Numbered from the stretch's first letter, positions 28,441 to 38,146 are shown. The stretch is DNA of 64,000 bases from Ignavibacteria bacterium (GCA_016709315.1 JADJMZ010000001.1:372001-436000); one strand, 5' to 3'. Made by a program: numbers and translations. The notes: generated by a model not told the origin, from the letters alone.

Positions 28441-28561
28441 ATTGCTGTTGCGGTGGAGGTATGGGGGATATGGATGTGAAGATAATTTGCATTTTTTGAA
28501 TGTTCAAATAAATGTAACTTACAGCAATTCAGTTTACGAATTAAAACAGGAAGCATCAAAA
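28441..28561 (+). promoter_or_regulatory. Repeated leader cassette, copy A
   Basis: This 121-base leader precedes the FG-GAP gene. It has a G-rich head (GGTGGAGGTATGGGGG near 28452), then AT-rich sequence ending CAGTTTACGAATTAAAACAG and GAAGCATCAAAA before ATG; the AGGAAG in the tail could act as a ribosome binding site. It is shared with copies at 31063, 33672 and 35285. Confidence 0.75.
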
Positions 28562-29341
28562 ATGAAAACAATAGTTATACTACTTTTGTTTTTTAGCAAT
28601 TCACTTCAGGCTCAGACTGCATTTACAGACACTTCAACAAGAAAACAATTAAACTATATAGCTTCTAATACAAATGATTTATTGGATGAAAACGGGAATA
28701 ATATTTTTAATTTCACTGAACAAGATTCTATTGTATTTAATGGTGAAGAAGCAAATAATAATTTTGGGCGTTCAGTTTCAATTGGAGGGGATATTAACGG
28801 TGATGGATTTTCGGATGTGATTGTCGGAGCGTATGGAAAAAATTCGTTTACCGGTAAAGTTTATATATTTTACGGTGGTGTGAATTTGAATAATGTTGCC
28901 GATGTAACACTGACAGGAGAAAGTCCCAATAGTTATTTTGGATTTTCAGTTTCAACAGCGGGAGATGTAAACGAAGATGGCTACTCAGATGTAATTGTCG
29001 GAGCTCATGGTTATAATAGTATGACTGGAAAAGTATATATATTTTACGGCGGTATAAATATGAATAATGTTGCCGATGTAACAATGATAGGAGAAGGAAC
29101 AATTAATTTTTTCGGATACTCAGTTTCAACTGCCGGTGATGTAAACAATGATGGATATTCGGATGTAATTGTTGGAACAAGTAGATATTCCCAAAATACA
29201 GGAAAAGCATATGTTTATCTGGGTAGTATTAATATGGACAATATTGTCGATATTACAATGACAGGAGCAAATCCAAATGATTTTTTGGTTTACCGGTTTC
29301 ATCATCAGGAGATGTTAATGGTGATGGTTTCTCAGATGTAA
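28562..29341 (+). pseudogene. Secreted FG-GAP repeat protein, N-terminal part (frameshifted)
   Basis: The start is ATG at 28562, chosen because MKTIVILLLFFSNSLQAQ is a signal peptide directly after the leader; the frame is open farther upstream but that part is the repeated leader. FG-GAP/integrin-type units follow (GDINGDGFSDVIVGAYG, YIFYGGVN). Near 29281-29286 a run of six T breaks the frame; seven T would read NDFFGLPVSSSGDVNGDGFSDVIVG and join it to the next segment. Confidence 0.75.
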
Positions 29342-29406
29342 TTGTAGGTGCTTATGGAGTAAATTCAGCAACCGGTAAAGTATTTATATATTACGGTGGT
29401 AGAAAT

Positions 29407-30756
29407 ATGGATAGTGTTTCAGATGTAACGATGACAGGAGAGGATGTAAATAATTTTTTTAATAATTGCGCTTCTGCAGGAGATGTTAATGGCGATGGAT
29501 ATTCTGATGTGATAGTCGGAGCATGGGGATATAATTCAAAGAAGGGAAGAGCTTATATATTTTACGGTGGTGTAAATATGAACAATGTTGCCGATATAAT
29601 AATGACAGGAGAAAATATAAATGACGCATTTGGTTTGTCTGTTTCAGCAGCAGGAGATATTGACGGTGATGGATATTCAGATGTAATTGCTGGAGCGTAT
29701 GGGTTTGATAGCTTTACCGGAAAAGTATATATATTTTACGGCGGTGTAAATATGAATAATATTGCCGATGTAACGATGAAAGGAGAAGGAACAAATAATT
29801 TATTCGGATACTCAGTTTCAACAGCCGGGGATGTAAATGGTGACGGTTATTCTGATGAAATAATAGGAGCTTATGGAAATTCAAGTTCTAAAGGCAGAGT
29901 ATATTTATATTATGATATTTCCCCAAACCCCATTTTAATATATCCAACAAATAATTCAATTAACAATCTTCTTAATATAAACTTTATATGGAAAAAATAT
30001 TTTTCATCATTGTATTATGTTTTGAATGTATCAACGGACAGTATATTTAGCAATGTTGTTGTTAATGATACAATTTTTAATGACACATCAAAAACAGTTT
30101 ACGGATTTCAAAAGGGAATAAAATACTTTTGGAAGGTAGAATCTATTTTAGATACTTCCGGATATACAAATGCTTCATATGCATGGAATTTTACCACAAT
30201 CCCCCCACTATATTTAAATTTAAAAGTATTAATGGAAGGATTGTATTATCAGTTATTCAATCAGATGATCAGGAAAGATACCGTTAATGTGTACTTAAGA
30301 AATGCAGCATCGCCTTATGCTTTAGTTGACAGTGCAAAAGGAATAATTGACTCAATGAGCTTCTCAAATATCTTTTCTTTTATAAATGCTCCTTCCGGAA
30401 CATATTACATTGTCGTAAAACATTTTAACAGTATTGAAACCTGGAGCAAATCCGGGGGAGAAACAATACTTATTGAAGGTTCGAATTACAATTATGATTT
30501 CACTGCTTCAGCTTCTAAAGCTTACGGGAACAACCAAAAATTGAAAGGCGGTAAATACTGTATCTATGGAGGAAATGTTAATTGTGATGATTTAGTTGAC
30601 GGAAGCGATCTAAGTTTAGTAGATAATGATTCATACTCTGCTCTGACAGGAAGATTTCTAAGATCCGATGTAAACGGAAACAATATTGTTGATGCTACAG
30701 ATGTAAGTATAGTTGACAATAATTCATACAACAGTATCTTAAGGATAACTCCTTAA
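29407..30756 (+). pseudogene. Secreted FG-GAP/dockerin-like protein, C-terminal part (frameshifted)
   Basis: This continues the gene begun at 28562; meaningful coding in this frame starts about 29287. It carries further FG-GAP calcium-binding units to about 29915, then a fibronectin-like linker (NPILIYPTNNSINN, GIKYFWKVES), then the module shared with two neighbours: VNVYLRNAASPYALVDS, FNSIETWSKS, KGGKYCIYGGNVN, and two dockerin-like loops (first loop degenerate, NCDDLVDGSDLS). The whole gene would encode about 730 residues, probably a surface or extracellular adhesion or binding protein. Confidence 0.75.
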
Positions 30757-31062
30757 TCATTGCTCAATACCGGTCACAGTTTCCGTTACTGTGTCCGGAC
30801 AGGTGAAGAGTTCTGTAACTGTTAATGCGGCTGTTGCTGTTTCTGAGTCGGGACACAGATTCAGATCATTGGAACAGTCACCGTAAATGAAACAGAGGAA
30901 GATGCTGTATCAGTAGCGGAGACTGTTGCTGTTGCGGTGCAGTTTCTGATCCCGGACACTGGTTCGGATCATCGGAAAAGGTACTGTAACAGGATCGGTG
31001 AATGTTGCGGAGAGGGTGATTGTTGCGGAAAATATAACTGTAACTGTATAAGTTGATATGAA

Positions 31063-31143
31063 CAATATTTGCATTTATTGAATGTTCAAATAAATGTAAG
31101 TTACAGTAATTCAGTTTACGAATTAAAACAGGAAGCATCAAAA
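31063..31143 (+). promoter_or_regulatory. Repeated leader cassette, copy B
   Basis: From AATATTTGC to the ATG at 31144 this matches copy A almost base for base. The sequence upstream (30757-31062) is GT/CA-rich and only loosely related to the G-rich head of the other copies; it starts right after the preceding stop with a segment also found after the stop at 33600. No gene was found in 30757-31062. Confidence 0.7.
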
Positions 31144-31260
31144 ATGAAAACATTAATTATACTGCTTTTGTTTTCTTCAAATCACTTCAGGCGCAAACTA
31201 TCTAATTTACTCACTCAGCAGAATCACAAATAGATTACTTAAAATCTAATCCTTATGAAT
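31144..31260 (+). pseudogene. Remnant of an FG-GAP-type secreted gene behind leader B
   Basis: MKTLIILLLFSSN matches the signal peptide of the gene at 28562. One base later in phase the frame reads NSLQAQT, then a stop, then FTHSAESQIDYLKSNP, which aligns with TAFTDTSTRKQLNYIASN of the intact relative. A frameshift plus nonsense codon, and no downstream FG-GAP domain, mark a dead copy. Confidence 0.6.
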
Positions 31261-31319
31261 AATCAGATAAACATGGATATCTTAATCAAACAAAACTTCT
31301 TTTAATTTAAGCAAATACT

Positions 31320-31508
31320 ATGAAAAACTTTTTAAATATTCTTGGAAAGGGTTTCAGCGGTTTGATAATTATTGCTTTAATGTCGCTCGTCGGTTCTGAA
31401 ATTTTCCAGGGTCAGGCAACAAATTATTTTTTAAATTATGATGAAAGCGTTCCTAATATTGACAGACCTACACGGGAGTCGCTTCAGCACTTTGTAAAAA
31501 GGAAATAA
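31320..31508 (+). pseudogene. Secreted sialidase-like protein, N-terminal part (frameshifted)
   Basis: MKNFLNILGKGFSGLIIIALMSLVG is a signal peptide with basic n-region. The segment ends PTRESLQHFVKRK and a stop. Deleting one A of the A-run at 31496-31500 gives HFVKGNNNSYLITDETG and runs into the long downstream frame, so this is the 5' end of the gene that finishes at 33600. Confidence 0.7.
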
Positions 31509-31518
31509 TAATTCCTAT

Positions 31519-33600
31519 TTGATAACGGATGAAACAGGTTTTGATAATTTTGAAATTGGAATTGATAATGCGGAGCAAATGCTTGTTTCAAATCCGAGAA
31601 ATCCTCTGAACATGCAGTTCGGTGTAAATGGCGCATTCGGTCTGAATGCTTATTACACACTTGACGGTCACAACTGGAATGGAAAAAATCCGAGTTATCA
31701 TTCTTCTACTTGTTGCGATCCATGGTCTGCATTTGACAGTCTGGGAATCCTGCATTACGGATCCGGGGTTACAGGTCAATATATTTATAATTCAACCAAC
31801 GGAGGTCAGAATTATAGTTTACCTGTTCTGTCTGTAACAGGAATTGACAGAAATACACTTGCAGCAGATCAGACTAACGGTCCTTATTCAAATTATTTGT
31901 ATGCTGCAATCACTCCGGGTAATTTTGCCAGAAGTACAAACGGCGGAGTTAACTGGACACAGACTTATACGACAAGCAATACTATTCCCGGAGTAATGAT
32001 AGCTGTCGGACCTAACGGACCCATACAGGGAGGAACAGTAATTTACGTATCAAATACCGGATCATCACAGAATGTAACATACAATTTTCAAAGATCAACT
32101 AACGGAGGTCTGAATTTTACTTCTACGTCAAGTCTTACTGTTGCAGGATATGTTGGTAATACAAACTCACTCGGAAGATCAGTTATCAATAACGCCAGGA
32201 CAAGACCTTATCCTATGATAGCGATGGATAACAGTTACGGTCCTCACAGAGGAAGACTTTATCTGGTTTATGCATCCAATGAACCGGCAGGAAACGGAAA
32301 CAAACCTGATATTATTCTTCAGTATTCTGATGATCAGGCGTCAACATGGTCAGGCAGAATAAGAGTTAATGACAATGCTAATCCTGAATTAAGCGATCAG
32401 TGGTTCCCGGCAATCTGGTGTGAAAAAGAAACAGGAAGACTTTACATTAAGTGGTATGATACAAGAGAAAATCCTGAAACTTATACAGTTAATGTTTACG
32501 CTACTTACACCGATGATGGTGTTACATTTGCGCCAAATCAGAAACTAACGACACAGTCATGGATCTATCCTACGCCTGCATGTTTACCAAACATTAATTG
32601 TTACAGAGGTGATTACGACGGAATGACAGCAAATCCTGTTACAGGTTTCGCGATCTGGTATGACGGAAGATCGGGAAACTATAAAAATATCGGTTCATAT
32701 TTTCCGGATTTTGCAATGAAAATATATCAGAACGTTGTTAACATTGTCGGCAATAATGACAGCGGAACAGTTTATGTGTCCGTTCCGGAAGTTAAGCTTT
32801 ATTCAAACAAAGCTAAATTTAAGGCAACAGTCTCACCTGCTCCTGCTCAGGGTAATTTTATATTCAGATTCAAAAATAAAACTGCGGATGCAAATCAGGA
32901 TTCACTTACATCTTATCCTGATTCACTGAGGTTTACAATCAGGTCTTCAGGAGGAATTCCACAAGGTGCTTATACCGTAACAGTTCAGGGAAACGGACCG
33001 AACGGAACACCTGTTCACAGAAGAACAATAAATGTAAATGTAAATCCTGCAAGTTTAATTTTAAATTTAAAAACATTAACGGAAGGAATGTATGATCCTC
33101 AGTTTAATATTATGTCGAGGAGAGATTCAGTTAAAGTATATTTACATCAGCTGACATCACCTTACAGCATAATTGATTCTTCAAAATCAACAATAGATTC
33201 TCTGACATTCAAAGGTATATTTAAGTTTTACAATGCTGCACCGGATACATATTTTTTAGCTGTAAAACCTTTTAACTCAATAGAAACATGGAGTAAATCA
33301 GAAGGGGTTTTAATGACATTATCAGATACAACTTCTTACGATTTCACTACATCCGTTTCGCAGGCTTACGGAAACAACTTAAAACTAAAAGGCAGTCAAT
33401 ACTGTATCTACAGTGGCGACATAAATCAAGACGGAATAGTTAATGCTTCTGATCTTAGTAAGGTTGATAATGATTCTGAGGCAGGACCCCCGGGCAGATT
33501 TTTAATATCCGATGTCAACGGAGATAATATTGTTGATGCAACTGATGTAAGTCTTGTCGACAACAACGCATTCAACTCAGTATCAGTAATTCGTCCTTAA
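31519..33600 (+). pseudogene. Secreted sialidase/BNR-like protein with dockerin-like tail (frameshifted 5' end)
   Basis: 693 codons in this frame; true coding starts about 31501. BNR/sialidase-like units are visible (YNSTNGGQNYSL, RSTNGGVNWTQTY, FQRSTNGGLNFTST, YSDDQASTWSGRIRVND), suggesting a beta-propeller up to about residue 410. An Ig-like region follows (VKLYSNKAKFKATVSPAP), then the C-terminal module shared with two other proteins here: VKVYLHQLTSPYSIIDSS, FNSIETWSKS, YCIYSGDINQDGIVNASDLS and SDVNGDNIVDATDVSLVDNN. Probably extracellular. Confidence 0.78.
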
Positions 33601-33671
33601 CCCTACCCAAAACCTGAGACAGTACCCATTACTGTGTCCGGGCAGGTGAAGGATAATGTAACAATTACTGT

Positions 33672-33796
33672 GGCTGTAGCTTTTGCGGTGGAGGTTTGGG
33701 GGATGTGGAGGTGAAGAATATTTGCGTTTTTTGAGTGATCGAATGTATGTAAGTTGTAACAATTCAGTATACGAATTAATACAGGAAGCATCAATA
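33672..33796 (+). promoter_or_regulatory. Repeated leader cassette, copy C
   Basis: The G-rich head GGTGGAGGTTTGGGGG (33687) runs on through GATGTGGAGG, then AT-rich leader nearly identical to copy D up to the ATG at 33797. The preceding 33601-33671 contains ACTGTGTCCGGGCAGGTGAAG, also seen at 30779. Confidence 0.75.
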
Positions 33797-35152
33797 ATGA
33801 AAACATTTAATACAATTTTTCTTTCTTTGTTAATTATAATCATTTCATCTTGCAGCAAAGATGAACCTACTTCTCCAAATCAATCAGGCATTCCTTCCAA
33901 ACCAAAAAATCTTAATTCAAAATACGAGGATAGAATCGTTGTATTAAAATGGGAAACTCCCGATAATACAGGTAATCCGGTTATTACAAAATATCTGATA
34001 TATCGTAAATCCGGAAGTTCAAATTTTGAAAATACCGGATTTACAGTTTATAATAATACAACTTATAAGGATACTTCGGTTACCATTTTCCATTCATACA
34101 GTTATTATGTAACTGCAATAAATGCTGATGGAGAAAGTGAAAAATCAAATGAAATATCAGCAACTCCTTATCCTTTAGGATTAAATGAAAGAGTTATTTG
34201 TATAGCTATAAATGGAAATGATCTGTATGCAGGAGGAGACTTTTATACAGCAGGAGGAATAAGTGCAAAAAGTATAGCAAAATGGAATGGAACAAACTGG
34301 TCTGCTTTGGGAAACGGAATAAACACTACTGTTTTATCAATAGCAATAAATGGAAATGATCTGTATGCAGGGGGACAATTTACAACTGCAGGAGAAGCGA
34401 GTGCTAATAATATAGCAAAATGGAATGGAACAAACTGGTCTGCTTTGGGAAGCGGATTAAACAGAGCAGTGTATAAAATAGCTATATATGGAAATGATTT
34501 AATTGTATCAGGAGAATTTCAAACAGCAGGAGGAGTAATTGCAAATAAAATAGCAAAATGGGATGGAACAAACTGGTCTGCTTTTGGAGGTGGTTTAAAT
34601 ACTAATGTGTTCACTCTTGCTGTAAACGGAAATGATCTGTATGCAGGTGGACAATTTTCTACAATAGGTGGAGTGAGTGCTAAAAATATAGCAAAATATG
34701 ATGGAACAAACTGGTCTGCTTTGGGAAGTGGAGTAAATAGTAATGTCGAGGATATAGAAATAAAAGGGAATGATATTTATGCAGGCGGAGCATTTTCAAT
34801 TGCCGGTGGCGTAAGTGCAAATAGAATAGCAAAATGGAATGGATCAAGTTGGTCTGCATTAGGAAGTGGAGTTTATTCCGGAGTAAATGCCCAATTGAGT
34901 TCAGTAGCTATAAACGGAAATGATGTATATGCAGGAGGATACTTTTTATTAGCCGGAAGCGTCAGTGCACATGGAATAGCAAAATGGAATGGATCAAGTT
35001 GGTCTGCATTAGGAAGTGGTGTAAATGATTATGTCTATGCTTTAGAAATAATTGGAAATGATGTTTATGCAGGTGGACAATTTACAATAGCCGGTGGACA
35101 GAGTGTAAAGTATATTGCTAAATGGAATGGAATTGAGTGGTCAGGATTTTAA
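33797..35152 (+). CDS. Lipoprotein with fibronectin III domain and seven ~46-residue repeats
   Basis: The start is ATG at 33797, because MKTFNTIFLSLLIIIISSC is a lipoprotein signal (lipobox ISSC). One fibronectin type III domain (IPSKPKNLNSKYEDRIVVLKW to ATPYP, ~95 residues) is followed by seven repeats with the core INGNDLYAGGQFTTAG and IAKWNGTNWSALGSG, probably forming a beta-propeller or solenoid. It lacks a T9SS tail and ends exactly at the last repeat. It is a tandem paralogue of the next gene; both genes share leader and 3' flank. The binding partner is unknown. Confidence 0.8.
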   Translation: MKTFNTIFLSLLIIIISSCSKDEPTSPNQSGIPSKPKNLNSKYEDRIVVLKWETPDNTGNPVITKYLIYRKSGSSNFENTGFTVYNNTTYKDTSVTIFHSYSYYVTAINADGESEKSNEISATPYPLGLNERVICIAINGNDLYAGGDFYTAGGISAKSIAKWNGTNWSALGNGINTTVLSIAINGNDLYAGGQFTTAGEASANNIAKWNGTNWSALGSGLNRAVYKIAIYGNDLIVSGEFQTAGGVIANKIAKWDGTNWSAFGGGLNTNVFTLAVNGNDLYAGGQFSTIGGVSAKNIAKYDGTNWSALGSGVNSNVEDIEIKGNDIYAGGAFSIAGGVSANRIAKWNGSSWSALGSGVYSGVNAQLSSVAINGNDVYAGGYFLLAGSVSAHGIAKWNGSSWSALGSGVNDYVYALEIIGNDVYAGGQFTIAGGQSVKYIAKWNGIEWSGF

Positions 35153-35284
35153 AAAATTCTCTGTGAATCAATTGAGCTTCTACCCTCTTACTGGGGCTGT
35201 TGCTCTAAAGGTTCGGGGGAGGTGGAGGTGACATGAGAGGAAAAGGATTCGGTTTTAAGTAGATGATACTGTAACTGTTATTGG

Positions 35285-35408
35285 GGCTGTTACTGTTGCG
35301 GTATAGGTTCGGGGATGAGGATGTGAAGAATATTTGCGTTTTTTGAGTGATCGAATGTATGTAAGTTGTAACAATTCAGTATACGAATTAATACAGGAAG
35401 CATCAATA
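35285..35408 (+). promoter_or_regulatory. Repeated leader cassette, copy D
   Basis: The head GGTTCGGGGATGAGG (35307) is followed by a leader almost identical to copy C. A second G-rich head, GGTTCGGGGGAGGTGGAGG at 35210-35228, lies just upstream, as if the head had been duplicated. The 35153-35284 spacer has no gene. Confidence 0.75.
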
Positions 35409-36752
35409 ATGAAAACATTTAATACAATTTTTCTTTCTTTGTTAATTATAATAATTTCATCTTGCAGCAAAGATGAACCTACTTCTCCAAATCAATCAGG
35501 AATTCCTTCCAAACCAAAAAATCTTAATCCAAAATACGAGGATAGTATCGTTGTTTTAAAATGGGAAACTCCCGATAATACAGGTAGTCCAATTATTACA
35601 AAATATCTGATTTATCGTAAATCCGGAAGTTCAAGTTATGAAAATATTGGATTTACAGTATATAATACTACAACTTATAAGGATACTTCGGTTATCATTT
35701 TAAATTCATATAGTTATTATGTAACTGCAATAAATACTGATGGGGAAAGTGAAAAATCAAATGAAATATCAGCAACTCCATATTCTTTTGGATTTAACGG
35801 AAGAGTTAATTCATTAGCAGTAAATGGAAATGATGTATATGCAGGAGGAGAATTTACATCAGCTGGGGGAGTAAGCGCTATTAATATAGCAAAATGGAAT
35901 GGTACAAACTGGTCCGCTTTGGGAAGTGGATTAAACGGTACTGTTAGATCAATAGCAATAAACGGAAATGACATTTATGCAGGAGGATACTTTACAACAG
36001 CAGGAGGTGTAAGTGCAAATAATATAGCAAAATGGAATGGATCAAACTGGTCAGCTTTAGGAAGTGGAGTTAATGATTATGTAAATGCAATAGGAGTAAG
36101 TGGAAATGATGTTTATGCAGGTGGACAATTTACAATAGCGGGTGGAGGAAGTGCTTATAATATAGCAAAATGGAATGGAACAAACTGGTCAGCTTTAGGA
36201 AGTGGATTAAACGGTTCTGTAAATGCAATAGGAGTAAGTGGAAATGATGTTTATGCAGGAGGAGTATTTACAATAGCGGGTGGTGTGAGTGCAAATAGAA
36301 TAGCAAAATGGAATGGATCAAGTTGGTCTGCATTAGGAAGTGGAGTTAATGATTATGTAAATGCAATAGGAGTAAGTGGAAGTGATGTTTATGCAGGAGG
36401 AGTATTTTCAATAGCGGGTGGCATAAGTGCAAATAGAATAGCAAAATGGAATGGATCAAGTTGGTCAGCTTTTGGAAGTGGATTATACGGTACTGTTAGC
36501 TCAATATCATTAAACGGAAATGATGTTTATGCAGGAGGATCCTTTTTAGGCGCTGGAGGAGTAAGTGCAAATAGAATAGCAAAATGGAATGGATCAAGTT
36601 GGTCTGCATTAGGAAATGGACTAAACTATAAAGTCTATGCGTTAGAAATAATTGGAAATGATGTTTATACAGGTGGAGAATTTTCAATAGCCGGTGGACA
36701 GAGTGCAAAAAAAATTGCAAAATGGAATGGAAGTGAGTGGTCAGGTTTTTAA
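35409..36752 (+). CDS. Lipoprotein with fibronectin III domain and seven repeats (tandem paralogue)
   Basis: The start is ATG at 35409 after leader D, with the same lipobox signal (ISSCSKDEPT) as its neighbour. The signal peptide and fibronectin domain are almost identical to the upstream copy, while the seven repeats (VNAIGVSGNDVYAGG, IAKWNGSSWSALGSG) are differently ordered and partly homogenised within this gene. The shared 3' flank (GAGCTTCTACCC) shows that the duplicated unit is about 1.6 kb including leader. Confidence 0.8.
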   Translation: MKTFNTIFLSLLIIIISSCSKDEPTSPNQSGIPSKPKNLNPKYEDSIVVLKWETPDNTGSPIITKYLIYRKSGSSSYENIGFTVYNTTTYKDTSVIILNSYSYYVTAINTDGESEKSNEISATPYSFGFNGRVNSLAVNGNDVYAGGEFTSAGGVSAINIAKWNGTNWSALGSGLNGTVRSIAINGNDIYAGGYFTTAGGVSANNIAKWNGSNWSALGSGVNDYVNAIGVSGNDVYAGGQFTIAGGGSAYNIAKWNGTNWSALGSGLNGSVNAIGVSGNDVYAGGVFTIAGGVSANRIAKWNGSSWSALGSGVNDYVNAIGVSGSDVYAGGVFSIAGGISANRIAKWNGSSWSAFGSGLYGTVSSISLNGNDVYAGGSFLGAGGVSANRIAKWNGSSWSALGNGLNYKVYALEIIGNDVYTGGEFSIAGGQSAKKIAKWNGSEWSGF

Positions 36753-36949
36753 AAGATTCTCAATGAATCAGTTGAGCTTCTACCCACTCTTCAGGGCAAA
36801 TATTATTTCAGGTTACATCCGCATTTCGCTATTCAAGAGACCCTGCATTTCGATTTCCTGACTTTGCGCAAATCACAGGATCTTTTATGAATGCTTTCTT
36901 ACGCGCCGGGATCAACTTAAGTTGACCGCTTCAAAACTGACACAAGATC

Positions 36950-37029
36950 TTGCCACTAATTTCACGAATTGACACGAATTTAAAAATGCATTTTTAGTAT
37001 AATCAGTGTGAATTCGTATAATTCGTGGC
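36950..37029 (+). repeat. Dispersed ~80-bp intergenic repeat, copy 1
   Basis: Runs TTGCCACTAATTTCACGAAT through TTTAAAAATGCATTTTTAGT to AATTCGTGGC, itself roughly palindromic. Related copies are at 44130 and, inverted, at 55333. AACTTAAGTTGACCGCT lies just upstream (36914), as also beside the 55333 copy. Confidence 0.75.
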
Positions 37030-37160
37030 GGAAACAAACTTCAAAGATCAAAGCGTTCATTCGTAGTATATTTATAGTTCTGTACAGACCTGAAGTATAG
37101 GTGTTACATTCCGGTATCATCATTAATAATTAATTCCATATGCTTTTCCCGTTACTCACT

Positions 37161-37635
37161 CACTTTTTCCAATGACCTTCTTACTTTTCCAAGACTTCTA
37201 CTTTTTCCAATGACCTTCTCACTTTTTCCAATGACCTTCTCACTTTTCCAATTACCTTCTCACTTTTCCAATGACCTTCTCACTTTTTCCAATGACCTTC
37301 TCACTTTTTCCAATGACCTTCTCACTTTTTCCAATGACCTTCTCACTTTTTCCAATGACCTTCTCACTTTTTCCAATGACCTTCTCACTTTTTCCAATGA
37401 CCTTCTCACTTTTACTTTTTCCAATGACCTTCTCACTTTTTCCAATGCCCTTCTCACTTTTCCAATGACCTTCTCACTTTTCCAATGACCTTTCCACCTT
37501 CTCACTTTTTCCAATGGCGTTCTCACTTTTTCCAATGACCTTCTCACTTTTTCCAATGACCTTCTCACTTTTTCCAATGACGTTCTCACTTTTTCTAGTG
37601 ACCTTCTCACTTTTTCTAACTGCTCACTTTTTCCG
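37161..37635. repeat. Minisatellite, ~22 units of 21 bp
   Basis: The unit is CCAATGACCTTCTCACTTTT(T), with 20-bp and point variants towards both ends and a near-uniform centre. A 21-bp unit equals seven codons, so long frames appear on both strands (SNDLLTF, RRSLEKV repeats), but none has a credible start or flank. It is not a CRISPR because there are no spacers. Confidence 0.92.
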
Positions 37636-37666
37636 GTGATAATTTTATTCCCCCTTTTATTGAGTC

Positions 37667-37806
37667 TGTCTTAATACTACTATTTTTACCACCAAGACAC
37701 AAAGGCACGAAGAAAAAAGATTTAAAAATAGCAATCTTTGTGCCTTTGCTACTTGGGGTAAAATCAATTTCAAAGTTTTGAGACAATCTCTATTGAGGAG
37801 AAAATA
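37667..37806. repeat. MITE-like element 1 with CACAAAG arms
   Basis: ACCACCAAGACACAAAGGCAC and GTGCCTTTGCTACTTGGGGT form imperfect inverted arms. The right end GTTTTGAGACAATCTCTATT resembles the right end of the element at 38147. Confidence 0.5.
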
Positions 37807-37817
37807 TCGGATACGGA

Positions 37818-37861
37818 TAAAAAAATCCCCGCCGGTAAAATTGCAAAGAAACAGCGGGGAT
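37818..37861 (-). terminator. Orphan rho-independent terminator on the minus strand
   Basis: Read on the minus strand, ATCCCCGC (37861-37854) pairs with GCGGGGAT (37832-37825) and is followed by a T-run. No minus-strand gene lies within 750 bases to the right, so it may close a small RNA or a lost gene. An 18-bp dyad (AACTGTCG-AG-CGACAGTT, 37898-37915) lies just upstream of it in that direction. Confidence 0.5.
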
Positions 37862-38146
37862 CAAATTAAAGGAAGAACAAAATATGAAAGAACAATTAAC
37901 TGTCGAGCGACAGTTGTAATAATGAACAATAGTTAATATCAAATAATTACAGGTAATGATAAATTAATAAGTGAAAGGTGCATTAACAAAAAGTTCTGTA
38001 GTAATTTAAACTGGAAACCAGTGTTGTTCAAATTAATTAATTTATTTTAATAATATTTATTTCATTTAAAAATTTAAATAAAATGTAAGCTGTTTGAAAC
38101 AGCCCCTCCCTGCCCGCCTTTGGAGTGGCAAGCCCTCCCCTTTGAA

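Noticed and set aside
28424..28561. N-terminal extension of the FG-GAP protein upstream of MKT
   Set aside because: The extension is the repeated leader; a signal peptide begins at the later ATG and the leader differs non-synonymously between copies.
37260..37610. Basic heptad-repeat protein (RRSLEKV) on the minus strand
   Set aside because: The frame exists only because the repeat unit is a multiple of three and stop-free; it starts with GTG inside the array and has no flanking coding sequence.
37161..37635. CRISPR-like array
   Set aside because: Units are contiguous 20-21 bp with no unique spacers, and no cas genes are nearby.
37884..37919. Twelve-codon leader peptide MKEQLTVERQL with upstream AGGAAG
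   Set aside because: Too short to support, and its 3' half is a perfect dyad more simply explained as a structural or binding site.
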